From: Pseudoscleropodium purum
Lineage: Eukaryota; Streptophyta; Bryopsida; Hypnales; Brachytheciaceae
Length of the DNA stretch: 64,000 nucleotides
Reading direction: 5' to 3'
Assembly (NCBI GenBank): GCA_963969395.1
Contig: OZ017800.1
Span: forward strand, 12,618,479-12,682,478
Shown: piece by piece, positions 1-11,399 of the stretch
How positions within the stretch are numbered: position 1 is the first letter of the stretch
How the letters are laid out: the number at the start of each line of letters is the position of its first letter
Made by a program: the position numbers and the translations under genes
The notes under the pieces: model-generated
The model's input: the letters and a program-made list of their open reading frames with translations, nothing else
Told to the model about the DNA's origin: nothing
Databases searched by the model: none

Positions 1-1229
1 CTTTCACTAAACCCCACTTGAGATTGATTCCAATGGTTCTACAAATGGAAAAAAGTAACTTCTGAATGACATTGACGCCACTAAAGAATGACTAATATGC
101 ATTGTGTATAGTCACAAACAAGTCATTTCTTGGTGACGGAAGAGTCGACTTATTCTACTAACCAATGAACACAAGGAGTGTTGCAATTGTGTTTTCAAAC
201 ATTTTCATGGCAATTTGTTCCAATACTAAACGCATGAGCAGATTACAATTATCTCTATAACAAACAATATTAACTTCTATAAATTGATAGAGGATTAGGA
301 TTCTTCTATATATTAAGAAAATGTCAAAAAAAATCTTTTCCAATCTTTTTCTCAAATTTGTCCACAACTTTTGATTTGAGATTCAAAATCTGAAATGAAT
401 TTTTGGAGATGGTAGTGAGATTTATTTTCCAATTTTTTTTAGTTCAAAGTTTATTAAGAAAAATCAATTTACTATGCTTAAATGAATTCTGAAATATTAC
501 TTGTAACTCATTTCCTACATTTTTCATATCCCACATCAATTATCTTGCCTACTGTCCCCCACTTGTATAAAAGGCTTATTATTATTTTTCTTTGTATTCA
601 CATTAAATAACTTTGAAAGCCATGCAATATTTTGCAAAAAATGGTTTATTATATATGATATATTATATATGGTGTATTGTATATGATGTATAGTGCAAAT
701 TATATATGATATATTATATATAATGTATTGTGTATGATGTATAGCTATAACTTCAAAATGATTTAAGAATGACTTAAGAATGATTGCTAATGTGGATGTC
801 CAGGTTGAATTTTTCATGAGTCTATCATAATTTCAAAATTACAAGAGAATGATTTAAGAATGATTGTTGACGTGAATGTCCACGTCAGATTTTTCACGGG
901 TCTATCATAACTTCAAAATGACTACTGAATGCATGACTACTCACATGGATGTCCAAGTCATGCCAAAGAAAAAAATTGTTTGAAAGATTTCCTAATTAGT
1001 CTTTAGTTTCTTTAACTTCTTTTCCTTATATACTCACGTAGAGTCCTTTTTATCCAAACACTCATCCTACCCTACAATGGATGGTGATAATAAAATCTAC
1101 AGTCATTTACAAAAATGACTAAACAACAATGACTGCAACAGCCCGAGTCATTTGGCAGTTGCGTAACTCCTACATGACTACAAAATAATCATTGTTTGCA
1201 GTCATTTATTCTGCTTATTTTTTGTAGTG
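1..1229. mobile_element. 3' part of a CACTA (En/Spm)-like DNA transposon, left end outside the window
   Basis: The string TTTTTTGTAGTG ends at 1229; its reverse complement CACTACAAAAAA is the classic terminus of plant CACTA elements. The bases inside this end are crowded with short motifs in both orientations (AGTCATTT and AATGACT, many times between 60 and 1210), as in the subterminal repeats that CACTA transposases bind. No transposase reading frame is visible, so this is either a non-autonomous copy or only the terminal part of a longer one. The matching left terminus would lie before base 1, so neither the element length nor the 3-bp target duplication can be confirmed. Confidence 0.45.
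640..965. repeat. AT microsatellite-like tract followed by three ~83-bp tandem repeats
   Basis: Bases 640-740 are a degenerate TATATGATATATTA-type array. It is followed by three direct copies of a unit starting with ATAACTTCAAAATGA (about 744, 827 and 908), each containing GAATGA motifs, a GGATGTCCA/GAATGTCCA core and, in the first two, TTTTTCA-GGTCTATCATAA. The copies probably form part of the subterminal repeat zone of the CACTA-like element. Confidence 0.7.
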
Positions 1230-2129
1230 AAAGGACGAAAACTATAGAAGCCTTTGCAAATCATGCTTAGAAAAATAAAAAATATATTGCACAACAAATT
1301 GGCAACCAACTTATCTACAATCTCAATTTAGCTCAACTACTATCCTCAACAATTTGCAATGGCTAGAATATGTTAATTTAGGTTTGCTCAAGGTTCATTT
1401 GCACTCAGTAACAAGTGCAATAATTGACAAAAAATGAACTACAAATATAATGCAAAACATGATCTCAACAATGAAAGTGATGTGATTCTATTAAACATTA
1501 GATTTTTGAACAAGTCATAGGGCATACTACAGAACCAATTTTTCCACCCATCTACCTTTATATCTCTTTGCATGACTTCTTTTGTAAAGTCATATTGAAG
1601 TATAGAAAAAAAAAGTAGCTCCACATGACTTTTGAGTTAAAATGATAATCAAACAATAGGTCAATTATTTAACTTGACTAGCATAGGCAAAGCCAAAAAT
1701 TGCCCTGATGCCTACTACAACCCCTAGTTCAAAATCCAATAAAAAAAAACTTAGTCATTCTAATACAATAAAATTTGTGTAAAGTGTGCATAACAATAGA
1801 GTTTTGGAATCGGGTTGAGAATACACCATTGTCTGAAATCAATGACCACCATCATGCAATTTATACATATGGCAAATGAGTAGCCATTCGTTATCCTAGA
1901 GGATGATGAGACACTTTTGAATTACCATTGCAAACGCCTAGGGACTAAGAGAGCAACATTAGCATTCAAATTGATAAGAATAGTCTTCTTATAGATATAG
2001 CAATGGGAAGCAATATATTTTTACTTTAATCACCAATAATTTGTTTGTTTTTCTTCAAATAAAACTTCACTAAAATATATTTGAAAAATCTTCTTACTTT
2101 CCATTACAAGAATTATGAGGCCAAAGGAG
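1230..2129. other. No gene seen; AT-rich intergenic DNA
   Basis: Reading frames here are short, lack splice context and resemble nothing I recognise. The stretch 1230-2129 has no evident repeats beyond simple A/T runs. Confidence 0.6.
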
Positions 2130-2370
2130 AGCTGCCAATTTTTTTATTTTTGACACCCCTACAGTGCAAAAACAAAAAAATAATAATAATAATTTTTCTT
2201 TTAAATATTTTTATTGGAAAAGAAATATTTTAAAAATAGTCAATGTGATGTGGTGTACCAATAGTGCCACATTAGATTTCAAATTTAAAAAAATTAAATA
2301 TATGTATATATACTTTTTTTTTACTAATTGCTCCATAAGGGTGCAAACTTCACAGTCTTCTCTTGGCCTT
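2130..2370 (-). repeat. Dispersed repeat family F, diverged reverse copy
   Basis: Read on the minus strand this contains a start like TTTGCACCCTTATGG followed by A/T-rich filler. It resembles the plus-strand copies near 10365 and 55840, which have TTTGAACCCCTAGTGCAATT-like starts, A/T runs and a -CCACATCA- or -TCACATCA- core. It is the weakest of the three copies. No coding potential. Confidence 0.35.
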
Positions 2371-2854
2371 AGAATTCCTATAATGCCATTTTTTACAAAA
2401 AATGAAACTATGAATCCAATAGCTCTAAATATATACAACATAAAAAATAAAAATAATGAATCATCCTACCTCAACAAGTGAGTTCAATCTATTTTTGGCT
2501 AGCCATATATCAGTGAAAGAAAAAAAATCTATTTTTATAAAAAGTGCTACGAAAATTGGAATAAGTCTAACTCATTTTTTTTATCTCTAAATTTTTCATC
2601 TATATTGTCAATTCTCGTCCATTTTGAGTGATATATCATTGAATTTACTATTTTTCATCTAGTTTCACCTACATAATAATATCAATGATCACTATACTAG
2701 CTTCCTCAAAAAAATTGCAAGAAAAAACCTAATTGTTTACCACAAGTGACTTAAAGCCTTGGATGAAACCCAATGCAGCAAGCTGGACAGTACCTTCTTG
2801 TAACCATGGACACAAGAGTGCATTTGTAAATGTAGTTATTAGGCACTCAAGGTA

Positions 2855-2879
2855 TATAGTGACACTTTGTGTCACTATA
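2855..2879. repeat. Perfect 11-bp palindrome with 3-bp loop
   Basis: TATAGTGACAC, TTT, GTGTCACTATA. It lies just before a C/G-rich stretch and the GTATTC array, and the sequence GTGTATAGTA near 3400 echoes it at the other side, so it may mark one end of a small mobile element spanning about 2850-3410. Confidence 0.7.
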
Positions 2880-3039
2880 CACTCCCCCCCTCAATTTTTA
2901 TTTAAAATTTTTTATTTTACCACCCCCACCTATCATTTAGAATTTGATTTAAAATTTTTTATCTCACCCCCCTCACCCCCACCCCCTCTTGTAATCTTCA
3001 GAATCAAAGTTCTTGACAAACAATATGGGACAATTGATC

Positions 3040-3232
3040 CCGTATCCAATACTGTATCCGTATTCAATACCTATATTCAGCACCCGTATTCAGTACTCAT
3101 ATTCAATACACGTATTCAATACATATATTCAATATCTGTATTCAGTATACGTATTTAGTACTCATATCTAGTACCCATATCCGTATTTGTATTTGTATTC
3201 AGTATTTGTATTCAGTATTTGTATTTTATATT
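3040..3232 (+). repeat. Minisatellite of ~12-bp GTATTCAATAC/GTATTCAGTAC units
   Basis: About 15 degenerate units of the type GTATTCARTAC, ATATTCAATAC and GTATCCGTATT run head to tail. Related arrays built on GTATCC/GTATTC occur near 9940-10110 and, in opposite sense, 30610-31610. Flanking poly-C/poly-G stretches (2881-2990 and 3352-3365) suggest the array is internal to a repeated element rather than an isolated simple repeat. Confidence 0.75.
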
Positions 3233-3599
3233 TAAACGGCTCAGATTAAATTTCACAAGATCAACATCTTGTGATTTTTTGAGAAATCAACGTCAATTTT
3301 GAGGGTAAGCATTTTTTTTCAAAAAAATCAACGGCTCACAAATTTTGAGAGAAGAGGGGGGGAACTAATGGAAAATTGGGGTGGCAGGCGAGTTTCAGTG
3401 TATAGTAAGGTCAATGCTGCAAGGAATTGGCATTGGGTCATATTCTTTTTTTAAGCTCGATAGCACAATCATTTAATCAATGTTTCTGTAATATGTCCGC
3501 ATTTTTCTTCCCAAATACATCTTTGAAATCTTGATACTAAAAACAATGTCTGACTTGAATAACTTTATTTGTTGAAGTATTTATTGGAGTAGTATAGAT

Positions 3600-5150
3600 T
3601 GCAAATGTTGTTGCATTTATTTATTTTTGCAGCATATGTAAAAGCTTCTGCTCTAAGGAATAGTGGCCAATGTTGATTTTTGCTTTGATACCTTGATTTT
3701 GAAGAAATTTTTTTTGAACACTAGTCAATGTTTGGATTATATAATTCAAACCAAGAGAGGCTAGGGACCAGTGAATCAATAGTACATTGGATGATGTTGA
3801 AAACAATATGTGATGTATGATTCCCTAGTACTATTTCCAATGGTTGAGTTTTTTCAACCACATTTCCAAAGGCAAGTGATATATCAACAATGACTTCAAT
3901 AAGTACACTATATTAAGACAAATCTTCTTCACAAGTGTTAGATTGAATCAAACTACAAATTTTTTTCATCTATAAAGCATGCGAAATCAATGCTCTAGTG
4001 TCTAAAAGGACTTCAACAAAAATCTTTTAATATAACAATTTAATATGTATTGGATTCATAAAACAAGGTATAGGACCTAGAAGCAAAAAAGAGATATTTT
4101 TTAATTGATCGGGGTTTGATGTTGTCCAATTCCATAGTTCCTAATGTGATTGGATATCTTCGTTTTCTAACTTCTCTAAATATATTGTCATGCCTTGAGC
4201 CTTAAATCTACTTAGGTTAATTTGATAATTTTATGCCTTATGTCTTGGTTTACCTAATATAGGCATTAATTCTCTTGTCGACATCCATATTTTCTATTTA
4301 CGTTATGTGCTTGAATTAAGTTGCATCAATCTATATAGGTTCAAGTTCTCATAAATGGACATTCAACAACCTTGAAGAAATAGTCACCATATTCTAATGT
4401 GCCCTTCTCCATGGAAATCTTTGTTCTTGATGCTTTATAAAAAGACATTTGTCACATGAAATTATTTGAGTGATACTCTCTCAAGGTGTCACCCCTTGGC
4501 ATTGTAAACAATAAATCTTTAATGTTGTCGTTCAATCCATGCCAAAATTTGTTGAATTTAACTTCGTCATTCCAATTAGTCTAGGTCATATGTGAGTTGT
4601 TGAAATTTGATAGTAGAAATGGCAATTGAGCTTCATCCGTATTGTAAAGTTTGAATTTTTGTCTTTGCTACTCTTTTTTAATTGTTATTTCTAGATGTAG
4701 CTATAAAACCCTCCAAAAATGCATCAAAATGATTCAATAGTGGTGAATTTCTTTCCATTAATGGTGCAAGCCCCATATAAAGCACTTTCTAATTTTTTTA
4801 AAAGGTGCCTAAAATCCCACTTGAAAGATATCGTTGGAATATTCCAAAAAATGTTCACGTAAAAAGAATTTGACTTGCTTTACAAGTCTATGGAGTTTGG
4901 ATCTTGCCTCATCAAACTTCTCAAGCATGCTAATCTTTGTCTCTTTTGCCTTATAAATAGGAACATTTTGGGGTCTTGTTTGTGCAACTTGACCATCAAT
5001 ATTTGCTTTCCCAAATTGTAGAACTTCTTTGTATGGACTTTGAATTTTGATATTCATCTCTTCAAAAACTATGGCAACTAGTTTTTCATTAGTAGAATTC
5101 TCAAGTTGTAAGACCTTAACTTGAATGGTGTTTAACCCTTCAAAGCCCAA
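3600..5150 (-). pseudogene. Decayed Ty3/gypsy-type retrotransposon gag-protease region
   Basis: Read on the minus strand. A 113-residue open frame at 5150-4809 (MGFEGLNTIQVKVLQ...) has the polar, coiled composition of a gag fragment. Further downstream, around 4010-3960, the frame reads LLDTRALISHAL, matching the retropepsin active-site context of plant gypsy elements (D-T/S-G-A) with Gly replaced by Arg. Around 3780-3690 a frame reading PSLAWFELYNPNIDW resembles the post-protease GMPWL...P.IDW motif. Stops and frame changes separate these pieces, so no polyprotein can be made. The reverse transcriptase and integrase that should follow are not seen. The flanking 5160-6090 block shares sequence with 28275-29215 and probably belongs to the same element type. 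I am fairly sure of retroelement origin, less sure of the lineage. Confidence 0.6.
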
Positions 5151-5159
5151 GGCCTTTTG

Positions 5160-6090
5160 GAGTTCAAAAACATCAATGTCTTTGAAGTGTTATAGATCTC
5201 AATGTCATTAAGCTATAGAGATCTCGACCGTACAATCTTATAGTGTATGTGTTGTAAATGATGTGAATCAAATTTGGAGTCATTTGGTTACATAGATTGC
5301 AAGATTATAATAATTTGGTGTTGAAAAAAGAAGGTGAAGTTTTCCTCACATCAATTTTGGAGGTGAAATTTGATTTCTTAACCCACTCAAATGAAAAAAC
5401 TTTAAACTATGAAGTGATTCAAACCACCATACAATCACATTGGCAAAAAAAAATATCATTCAATTGAGTCAATGTGTCAACAAAATGACTTCGAAATGTC
5501 AAAAAATAGCAAGAAAAGTTGCAAAAAACACATCTAAGGCGGTACCTCTTTCTACTACGAATCTCCTGAGTCACTCATAACTTCTTGGATTGATATGAAA
5601 TTTTAGCCATACAAACTAAATTAGTATATACAGTTTGTTTTTTTAAATTATTGAAAATGAACACTATATGAAGAACATACAAGCCACCAAAATTCACCAT
5701 AGTCCAAAAATGTCTAGGTTTTGAACTTTGAATTGCTCCCAAACACTCAAAACAACTTGTATTGACTTAAAATTATTTTAATACAATAATTAGACTTTAA
5801 GGGGAATATAATCCAAAATTATTTTATTGAAAAGTAACATTGGATGAAGGAGATACAAGCATACAAAGTTTAATCCATCAAATGCAATTTGGTGAATTCA
5901 AATTGAACTTGTGAACTTTGATTGGCTTCCAAAAAATTAGTATATCTTAGATTGATTTGAAAATTTTAACACTTAAACTAGAAAAAACAAGTTCTATTGA
6001 ATTCAGACATAGGATGCAAAGGTTATAACAATTTAAATTGAACTTGAAACTATGTGAGGACACTTTGGATCCCATTGGGTAGTGAGGGGT
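5160..6090 (-). repeat. Repeat family D, copy 1 (retroelement-associated leader or LTR-like block)
   Basis: The reverse complement of this block aligns by eye along its length with 28275-29215: shared strings include GTTTCAAG, TTTGATTCACATCAT, ATTGATGTTTT and CATCTAAG/CTTAGATG. Both copies are made of three loosely conserved ~150-bp subunits, each containing a CAT-CCAATGT-like core, a TTTCATATCAATCCAAG-like stretch and an AAAGTTCA-like end. It lies directly upstream (minus-strand sense) of the gag-like frame, which suggests a retrotransposon leader or LTR. No terminal TG...CA or primer-binding site was recognised. Confidence 0.6.
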
Positions 6091-7866
6091 TGAAAGTTCC
6101 CCAAAGTCAATTGTTGTAGTAATTCTATGCCCAAATTCAACTTAGTTGTGAACTTGCAATAGCTTGATTGCCTTCCATCTTAGTGATACATTGTCAAAAT
6201 GAAGCTATAAAATATAGAAAATAAGGTTTACAAGGAAAATGATATTCTACAACTTCTAAATGTTAGTACTTTCTTGAAAGAGATAATCTACTCTCTACAG
6301 AAAGTCCAAGCCAAGAAGATACAATTTAAGTTCAAAAGAAGATAATCTAGAACCTCTACAATATTATGGTATCTTCAAAAAGAGAGGTGATTCACTTTCT
6401 TTCAAGAAAAGATCAGGATCTAATATTAGTAAAAGTAATCTTGCCAAACTAATAGGGACATAAGAATTAAATAACAAGAAGTATAAAAAAAAAATACAAG
6501 AGTTGCTTTCAAAAAGTTATAAATAAATTTGATTTAAAACTAGACAAAATACAAAAACAAAGCAACACTAAAGATTATTGCAAAACTTATGTTAGCTAGA
6601 CTAAAGAGTCTCTTGTCTTGTCTCTTATATACACTAGTAGTTGGAGTCCTTGGAAAAACTTCTTGAAGGACTATAGAAATCAAGTCTATAGAAGCTTTTA
6701 AAAGACTATGAAAGCTTGTGGAAGACTATGGAAGGTTCTATATGGTACTAGAAGACTATCAAGAGATTTGGAAGGTCTTACTTGCCAAAATATAAATTAA
6801 AACCCTAAATAGGAAGCCCATGGTATTTTTGGATATAATAAATAATGTAAGCATACACAATTGTGTCATTATATAAATCTAAAGAGGGTTAAGCATAATT
6901 ATTTAGAATTGATCAACAACTAAAATGTACATTCTAGATTCATTCTATGCAAATTCATTCCATGTAAAGATTCTTTAGGTGCAAAACTTAATGTGATTTT
7001 GTTACAAGTCATATATTTGGATAGCACTCAATTGCATTGTATAGACCTTCAGTGAAACTATTGAACTCATACCTGAATTCTAAAGTCAAAACTTAAATGG
7101 AGAATGTAGAGTTTGACTTCATTTTAGGTGGTGATTTTCTTGGCATTTAGCTCATGCCATTTGCTACAAGGCACATGCCGTTTAAATGGTTCTAACTTCC
7201 ACTGCAAATGCCTTGACATAACATTATTAATCAATGATTGGGGTTCCTTTTGCTTCCACAAAAAGTGGAAGCCTTCAATGTGGCAACTTTCTAGCCAACC
7301 GATGACTCTCTTGTAACTTTCTACTCAACCAATGAAACTAGCATTGCAACTTGACAGCCATTCAAATGGCTCTTTACAAATTAAACTAAATTCTTTCCCA
7401 AGCATCCAAGGAGGGATCAATATCCCAATCTCCAAGGGGGGATGGTTTAAGCTGGTCAACAATATTATGGGGTAGAATTTTAAACTCACACCTAAACCCT
7501 ATAATTCTAAACCCTAACACTAAATCCAACAAGACAAGGATTCTGTAACTCATTTGGTTCAATTGTGCTTGTCAATCCTAACAAATCTACTTCCAAAAGG
7601 TAGCAATTGGTATTTGTACGTTTTTCATTTATAAAACATATATTTCATTTAGTTTTAGAGGGCATATATGTTAGACAATCTCCTTGTTGGCATGAATTCT
7701 GGAAAAAATAACAACCCAACATTCTTCATTGGGCTTTGGCATCCTCATGAACCTATTTTTTTTCCTTCGAAAATTCCCTCCACCTTAGTGATTGCCCTCT
7801 ACAAAGAGCTTTGTTTCACATTAAGAACAAGTACCACTTCATACTTCATAGGGTGTTTCATTCACA
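6091..7866. other. No gene seen; AT-rich DNA with a short tandem tract
   Basis: Between about 6640 and 6790 there is a degenerate ~20-bp direct repeat around GAAGACTATGGAAG. At 7270-7380 a CAACTTTCTAGCCAACC-like motif recurs twice and is echoed near 40010-40070. Nothing here reads as protein. Confidence 0.5.
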
Positions 7867-8010
7867 TGGTCTAAGCGGGATCGCGATGCCACGGCTGTCC
7901 ATCTTATCCCCGTGGAGCTCACGCGCAAATTGGGTAGGAAGATCAAGGATGACAAGAAGTTCACACCTTCGAGGTGTATGTGGTGGTGCCCACGTGACCC
8001 AAAGGGAAAC
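7867..8010 (+). pseudogene. Broken fragment of a phospholipase D gene
   Basis: The plus strand reads AVHLIPVELTRKLGRKIKD, then, after a 1-base frame change near 7964, FEVYVVVPT, stop, PKGKP. This matches the segment before the second HKD motif of plant phospholipase D; the intact gene at 44214-49148 has [19 protein letters not shown]...[13 protein letters not shown] there. The stop (TGA, 7994-7996) replaces the conserved Trp codon of the WPEG motif. Only about 48 codons survive, with no neighbouring exon recognised. The fragment differs from the local gene at many residues, so it more likely derives from another paralogue. It lies about 80 bp from a fold-back element (8089-8688), which may have carried it. 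Confidence 0.8.
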
Positions 8011-8088
8011 CAGGCAAGTTAGAGCAGAACCATGCACACCATTCTGCACCGTCTGATAGTTCAACACCATATATATAGAGAGATGATG

Positions 8089-8688
8089 TACAGTCAGGTC
8101 TAGCTCATTTATGAATTCTGAATCCTGCTGAAAATTTGGATAACTTTGGGAGCCCGTGTGCACGCAAATATGAATGGAATTTCAAATTTCAAATTGCATT
8201 GGAATCACACTCAAGTCTACTTTACCACCATTACAAATGCACATATGTAATTGAAAATCATACAAAGAGTTTGATGTTCTTTATACACTATCTCCCATTT
8301 GGTGTTACCACCATTTGTGAAAATTACAACTTATAATTTAAGGTACATATTAGAAATGAATCTTCACAATTGCTTTTGAGACACTTGATCACATGCCACT
8401 TGAAAATTTTGTATCACTTTTTGTTTTTTCTTCACCCTAATGTAAGAAGTCTTTCACTATCTTCTATGAAATGGGAGATAGTGTGTAAAATCAATCCAAC
8501 TTGTAATATGATTTTACATTATTCATTTCCCACTTGTTATTGATTGTAAGTAGACTTCAGCATGATTCCAATGCAATTTGCGATTTCAAAATTGATTTAT
8601 TTTTGAGTATGCTAGAGCTTCTTGAAGTTGCTAAAATTTCTAGTGAGCCTGGTCTGAAAAATTTGTAAATGAGCTAGAGCTTACTGTA
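8089..8688. mobile_element. 600-bp fold-back (long inverted repeat) element
   Basis: The left end TACAGTCAGGTCTAGCTC and the reverse complement of the right end TACAGTAAGCTCTAGCTC agree at 21 of 23 positions when extended to CATTTA. The inverted similarity continues inward for about 200 bp per arm; for example TGCATTGGAATCA on the left pairs with TGATTCCAATGCA on the right, and ACTATCTCCCATTT with AAATGGGAGATAGT. About 150 bp of unpaired spacer sits in the middle. No coding sequence. This structure is typical of a non-autonomous fold-back or MITE-type DNA element. No clear target duplication was recognised. Confidence 0.75.
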
Positions 8689-8689
8689 C

Positions 8690-9930
8690 TGTCCACAGAG
8701 ACTGCAAAGGCAAATTCATGCCATGAGTGTCAAGGTGCACCCAAGGAGTAAGTTATTTCTAGGGGTTTTATTTTTGGTGAAATTTTGCCAGACTATCAGA
8801 AATTTGATCTCTTTGGTTTCATCCCTCCAAAAATTGGCCTTTGGAGTGAGGGCAGCAGGGAGAACACTGGTTAAAAAAAAAGCCTTGGTTATCTCACCTT
8901 CTTATGTTTGGCCAACCGGGAGACTTTGATACCCAGAGAATACAAACAAACTGAATTCCCTAGTACAACCCCTTTCAGGTAATTTCTAGTACATTCTGCA
9001 GGCGGGATCTGTTGCACAATCAGGTCCTATTAACCGAATACACAGTTTTGTCCACATAATCAGGCATTACATCTATTTCATCCATCTTTCAAAAGTTCAT
9101 CCCAAAATTTCATCCAGTTCTGCATGTAAGGAACATTTCCTGGTTGCAATTTACACCGAGCAATGCCTCTTGTTGTTGGGCATCGTCCTATACAAAAACT
9201 ACAGTGGCACACATGAATCAAAGGCTCATGATTTTAAGTTAGATGCAAGGAAGGAAGGGGGGGGGGGAGAATGTTTGGAACATTTGTTGTGCTTCTAGTT
9301 AATGGAATTGAAGATCAAAAGATTTTAAAATGCAAAACTTGACATCATGGTGTTTGGGCTACACATACTGTATAATTGTTTGTTGATTTCAAAAGTGGAT
9401 ACATAGACTGAGATGCCCATTTGGTACAATTCCATCCCATCCATGGATTGTAATGCAGTGGCTGACTTGCTATTCATGGATTTGTCTTGTAACCCTAAAT
9501 CCTAAAACTCGTCTGTGATGACCCTAAAGTACCGGATGATGGTCGTGAAGTACCCAAATTGAATGGTGTGGTTGCGGGTTTGATACTTGGTGGCAATAGG
9601 TTCTCTACCTAGTGTGAAATCAGCCTCTCTTCCTAACGGACTGCGTGAAGTGTGTTTCCTCAACACACTTGTTTCAAAAAAAATAAAACCTAAAACTTAC
9701 TCTCGATCAGAACCAATGAAGAATTAAGGCAGTACCTGCTTCTTTTGAGTTCATTGTCATTGTGACAAAATTGTTACAATGACAATGAGCTCAAATCAAA
9801 TCAATTTCATTTTTTTTGATCCCCAAGTACCTCCAAGGTACAATTTAAATTAATTAAATTTTTTTGGTAACATCCCTCCATCCATCACTCTGTAAATTTC
9901 AGGGGAGGGTGGGATGGCATTTGATATGGG
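8690..9930. other. No gene seen; intergenic
   Basis: Includes a poly-G run near 9257 and a stretch around 9500-9680 slightly GC-richer than its surroundings. The phrase GGGTTTGATAC near 9576 is vaguely like a tRNA B-box, but I could not define a SINE. Confidence 0.5.
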
Positions 9931-9939
9931 ATAAATCCC

Positions 9940-10112
9940 ATGTTGTATCTGTATCCCCATATAATATTTGTATTTCCATATCATTTCCATATCCACATAC
10001 AATATATGTATTTGTATTCCGATATTGTATCTGTATTTTTATACATCTATGTATCCATATTTTGTACCGGTATTGTATCCCATATTGTATCTACACTTGT
10101 ATCCATATTCAA
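9940..10112 (+). repeat. GTATCC/GTATTT minisatellite, second locus
   Basis: Degenerate units of the type TTGTATCTGTATCC, TTTGTATTTCCATATC and TATGTATCCATATTT. It is preceded by a GGGGAGGGTGGGATGG stretch and ATGGGATAAATCCCAT, paralleling the G/C-rich flank of the array at 3040-3232, so both appear to be members of one dispersed element family. Confidence 0.65.
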
Positions 10113-10364
10113 ATCAATGGCATCTAGGGGGAATATTTTTTTAAATTTTAAATCAATGGCTCTCAATTTTTGTTTGAGGTAGGGGAAAAATTGGAGGAAA
10201 TGGTTGATCTACCTCTTTGTCAGTGCATTGTCATTGTCATTGTATAGAGGTAAACCATGCTTTGAATGTCTAGTATGTTTCTTGTCAGTCCTTCAAGGGA
10301 TTTGAAGATGAAAACATTTGAAAATTCAAAAATGTCACATGGTATGAAAAATGTGCATCGGGAG

Positions 10365-10625
10365 GTCTATAAGTTTTGAACCCCTAGTGCAATTAAAGAG
10401 GAATTAAAATTATTTTTTATTTTTTATTTTATTATTATTTTTTAATAAAAGCATCTCATGTGACATTATTTGTGCCACATCAACACTATATCAGGTTTTC
10501 ATATTTTTTTTTCAAATAAAAACATTTATTTTTATTTTTTTGCACTTGTACTACAAGGACCAAAAAACTAAACCTAATGGCCCTCCTAAGGGTTCAGATT
10601 TTTCCTAATGGAAAATTATTTAGCC
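10365..10625 (+). repeat. Dispersed repeat family F, copy 2
   Basis: Aligns by eye with 55840-56065: both run TTTGAACCCCTAGTGCAATT-like start, AAAGARGAAATKAAATTATT, an A/T-rich block with TTTTTTAATRAAAGCATCT, TCACATCAATGCCATGTCA-like core, TTTTTGCACTTG, and GGACCAAAAAACTAAA...TCCTCC. Possible short inverted ends around GAACCC. Non-coding. Confidence 0.6.
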
Positions 10626-11284
10626 TTTGATCCTTATCACTTAGGAGCTTCCAGCAAATGAATGTTGTTCTAGCAATGGGGGTATGTAGTTACACCTTCT
10701 TCATGAAGCAAAATTTCATAAAGAAGGAGAAGTTGGTGAGACAAAAGAAGAGCCAATGGATAGCTATTCAGCACGAAGAAGGGTGATGTGACAGTCTTGT
10801 AGATAAGTAGCATGGAGAATGAAAATTATGGAGAATGGTTTACCTTCATAATCAATGCATGGCCTTTCCTCCCAAATAGTTCCTAGCTTCCTCAATCTTT
10901 AGATCATGACAAAGTGTTTGAATTCATTAATCTCAAAAGGATGGGCTAATCACCATAAAAGTCAACCTTTTTTGGTATTGTGTAAATCATTTGCTTAACC
11001 ACATTCTTTATTATTCTTCTAAAACCCCAAAAGTTGATTATTCATTCTAACACTTTGTATCATCTCCAGAATCACATATAATTCTAGTAAAATTTTGCTA
11101 AAAATCTACTTTAAGGTCATTACTTATAATCTTATGCCTAGGACTATACTTTAAAACTTACTTAAAGTGCCCCTTTTTCTTATAGTGTATGGATCCTAGG
11201 AGTTCTGGTAATGCCATTCAAACTCTATAATAAATGAGCCATTGATATTTAATATGCTCATGAACAATATTTCATGAGGAAATA

Positions 11285-11398
11285 GACAAGCTTGTCATTG
11301 TATACATTGATGACATTTTGTTGTATTCCAAGAGGGCAAAAAATCATATTCAACATTTAAAAGCAATGCTTCAAAATTTGAAGGATAATAAGTTGTAA
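11285..11398 (+). pseudogene. Reverse-transcriptase scrap of a Ty3/gypsy-type retrotransposon
   Basis: The plus strand reads DKLVIVYIDDILLYSKRA followed by KNHIQHLKAMLQNLKDNKL and a stop. YIDD (11303-11314) is the catalytic YxDD motif, and VYIDDILLYSK...H..HL is characteristic of Ty3/gypsy polymerases. Upstream, 11220-11284 still resembles the preceding palm region but in interrupted frames. Nothing recognisable follows. It is in opposite sense to the gag-protease remnant at 3600-5150, so it is from a different insertion or a rearranged one. Confidence 0.8.
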
Positions 11399-11399
11399 A

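Noticed and set aside
536..817. 93-residue minus-strand frame rich in Ile/Tyr/His
   Set aside because: It is a translation of the AT-rich tandem array and not a gene.
640..965. CRISPR-like direct repeats
   Set aside because: The units are ~83 bp, degenerate and contiguous in a plant nuclear context without spacers or cas genes.
9500..9690. Possible SINE (GGGTTTGATAC with a preceding GGTCGTGAAGTACCC)
   Set aside because: The match to RNA polymerase III boxes is weak and no tail or second copy was recognised in the window.
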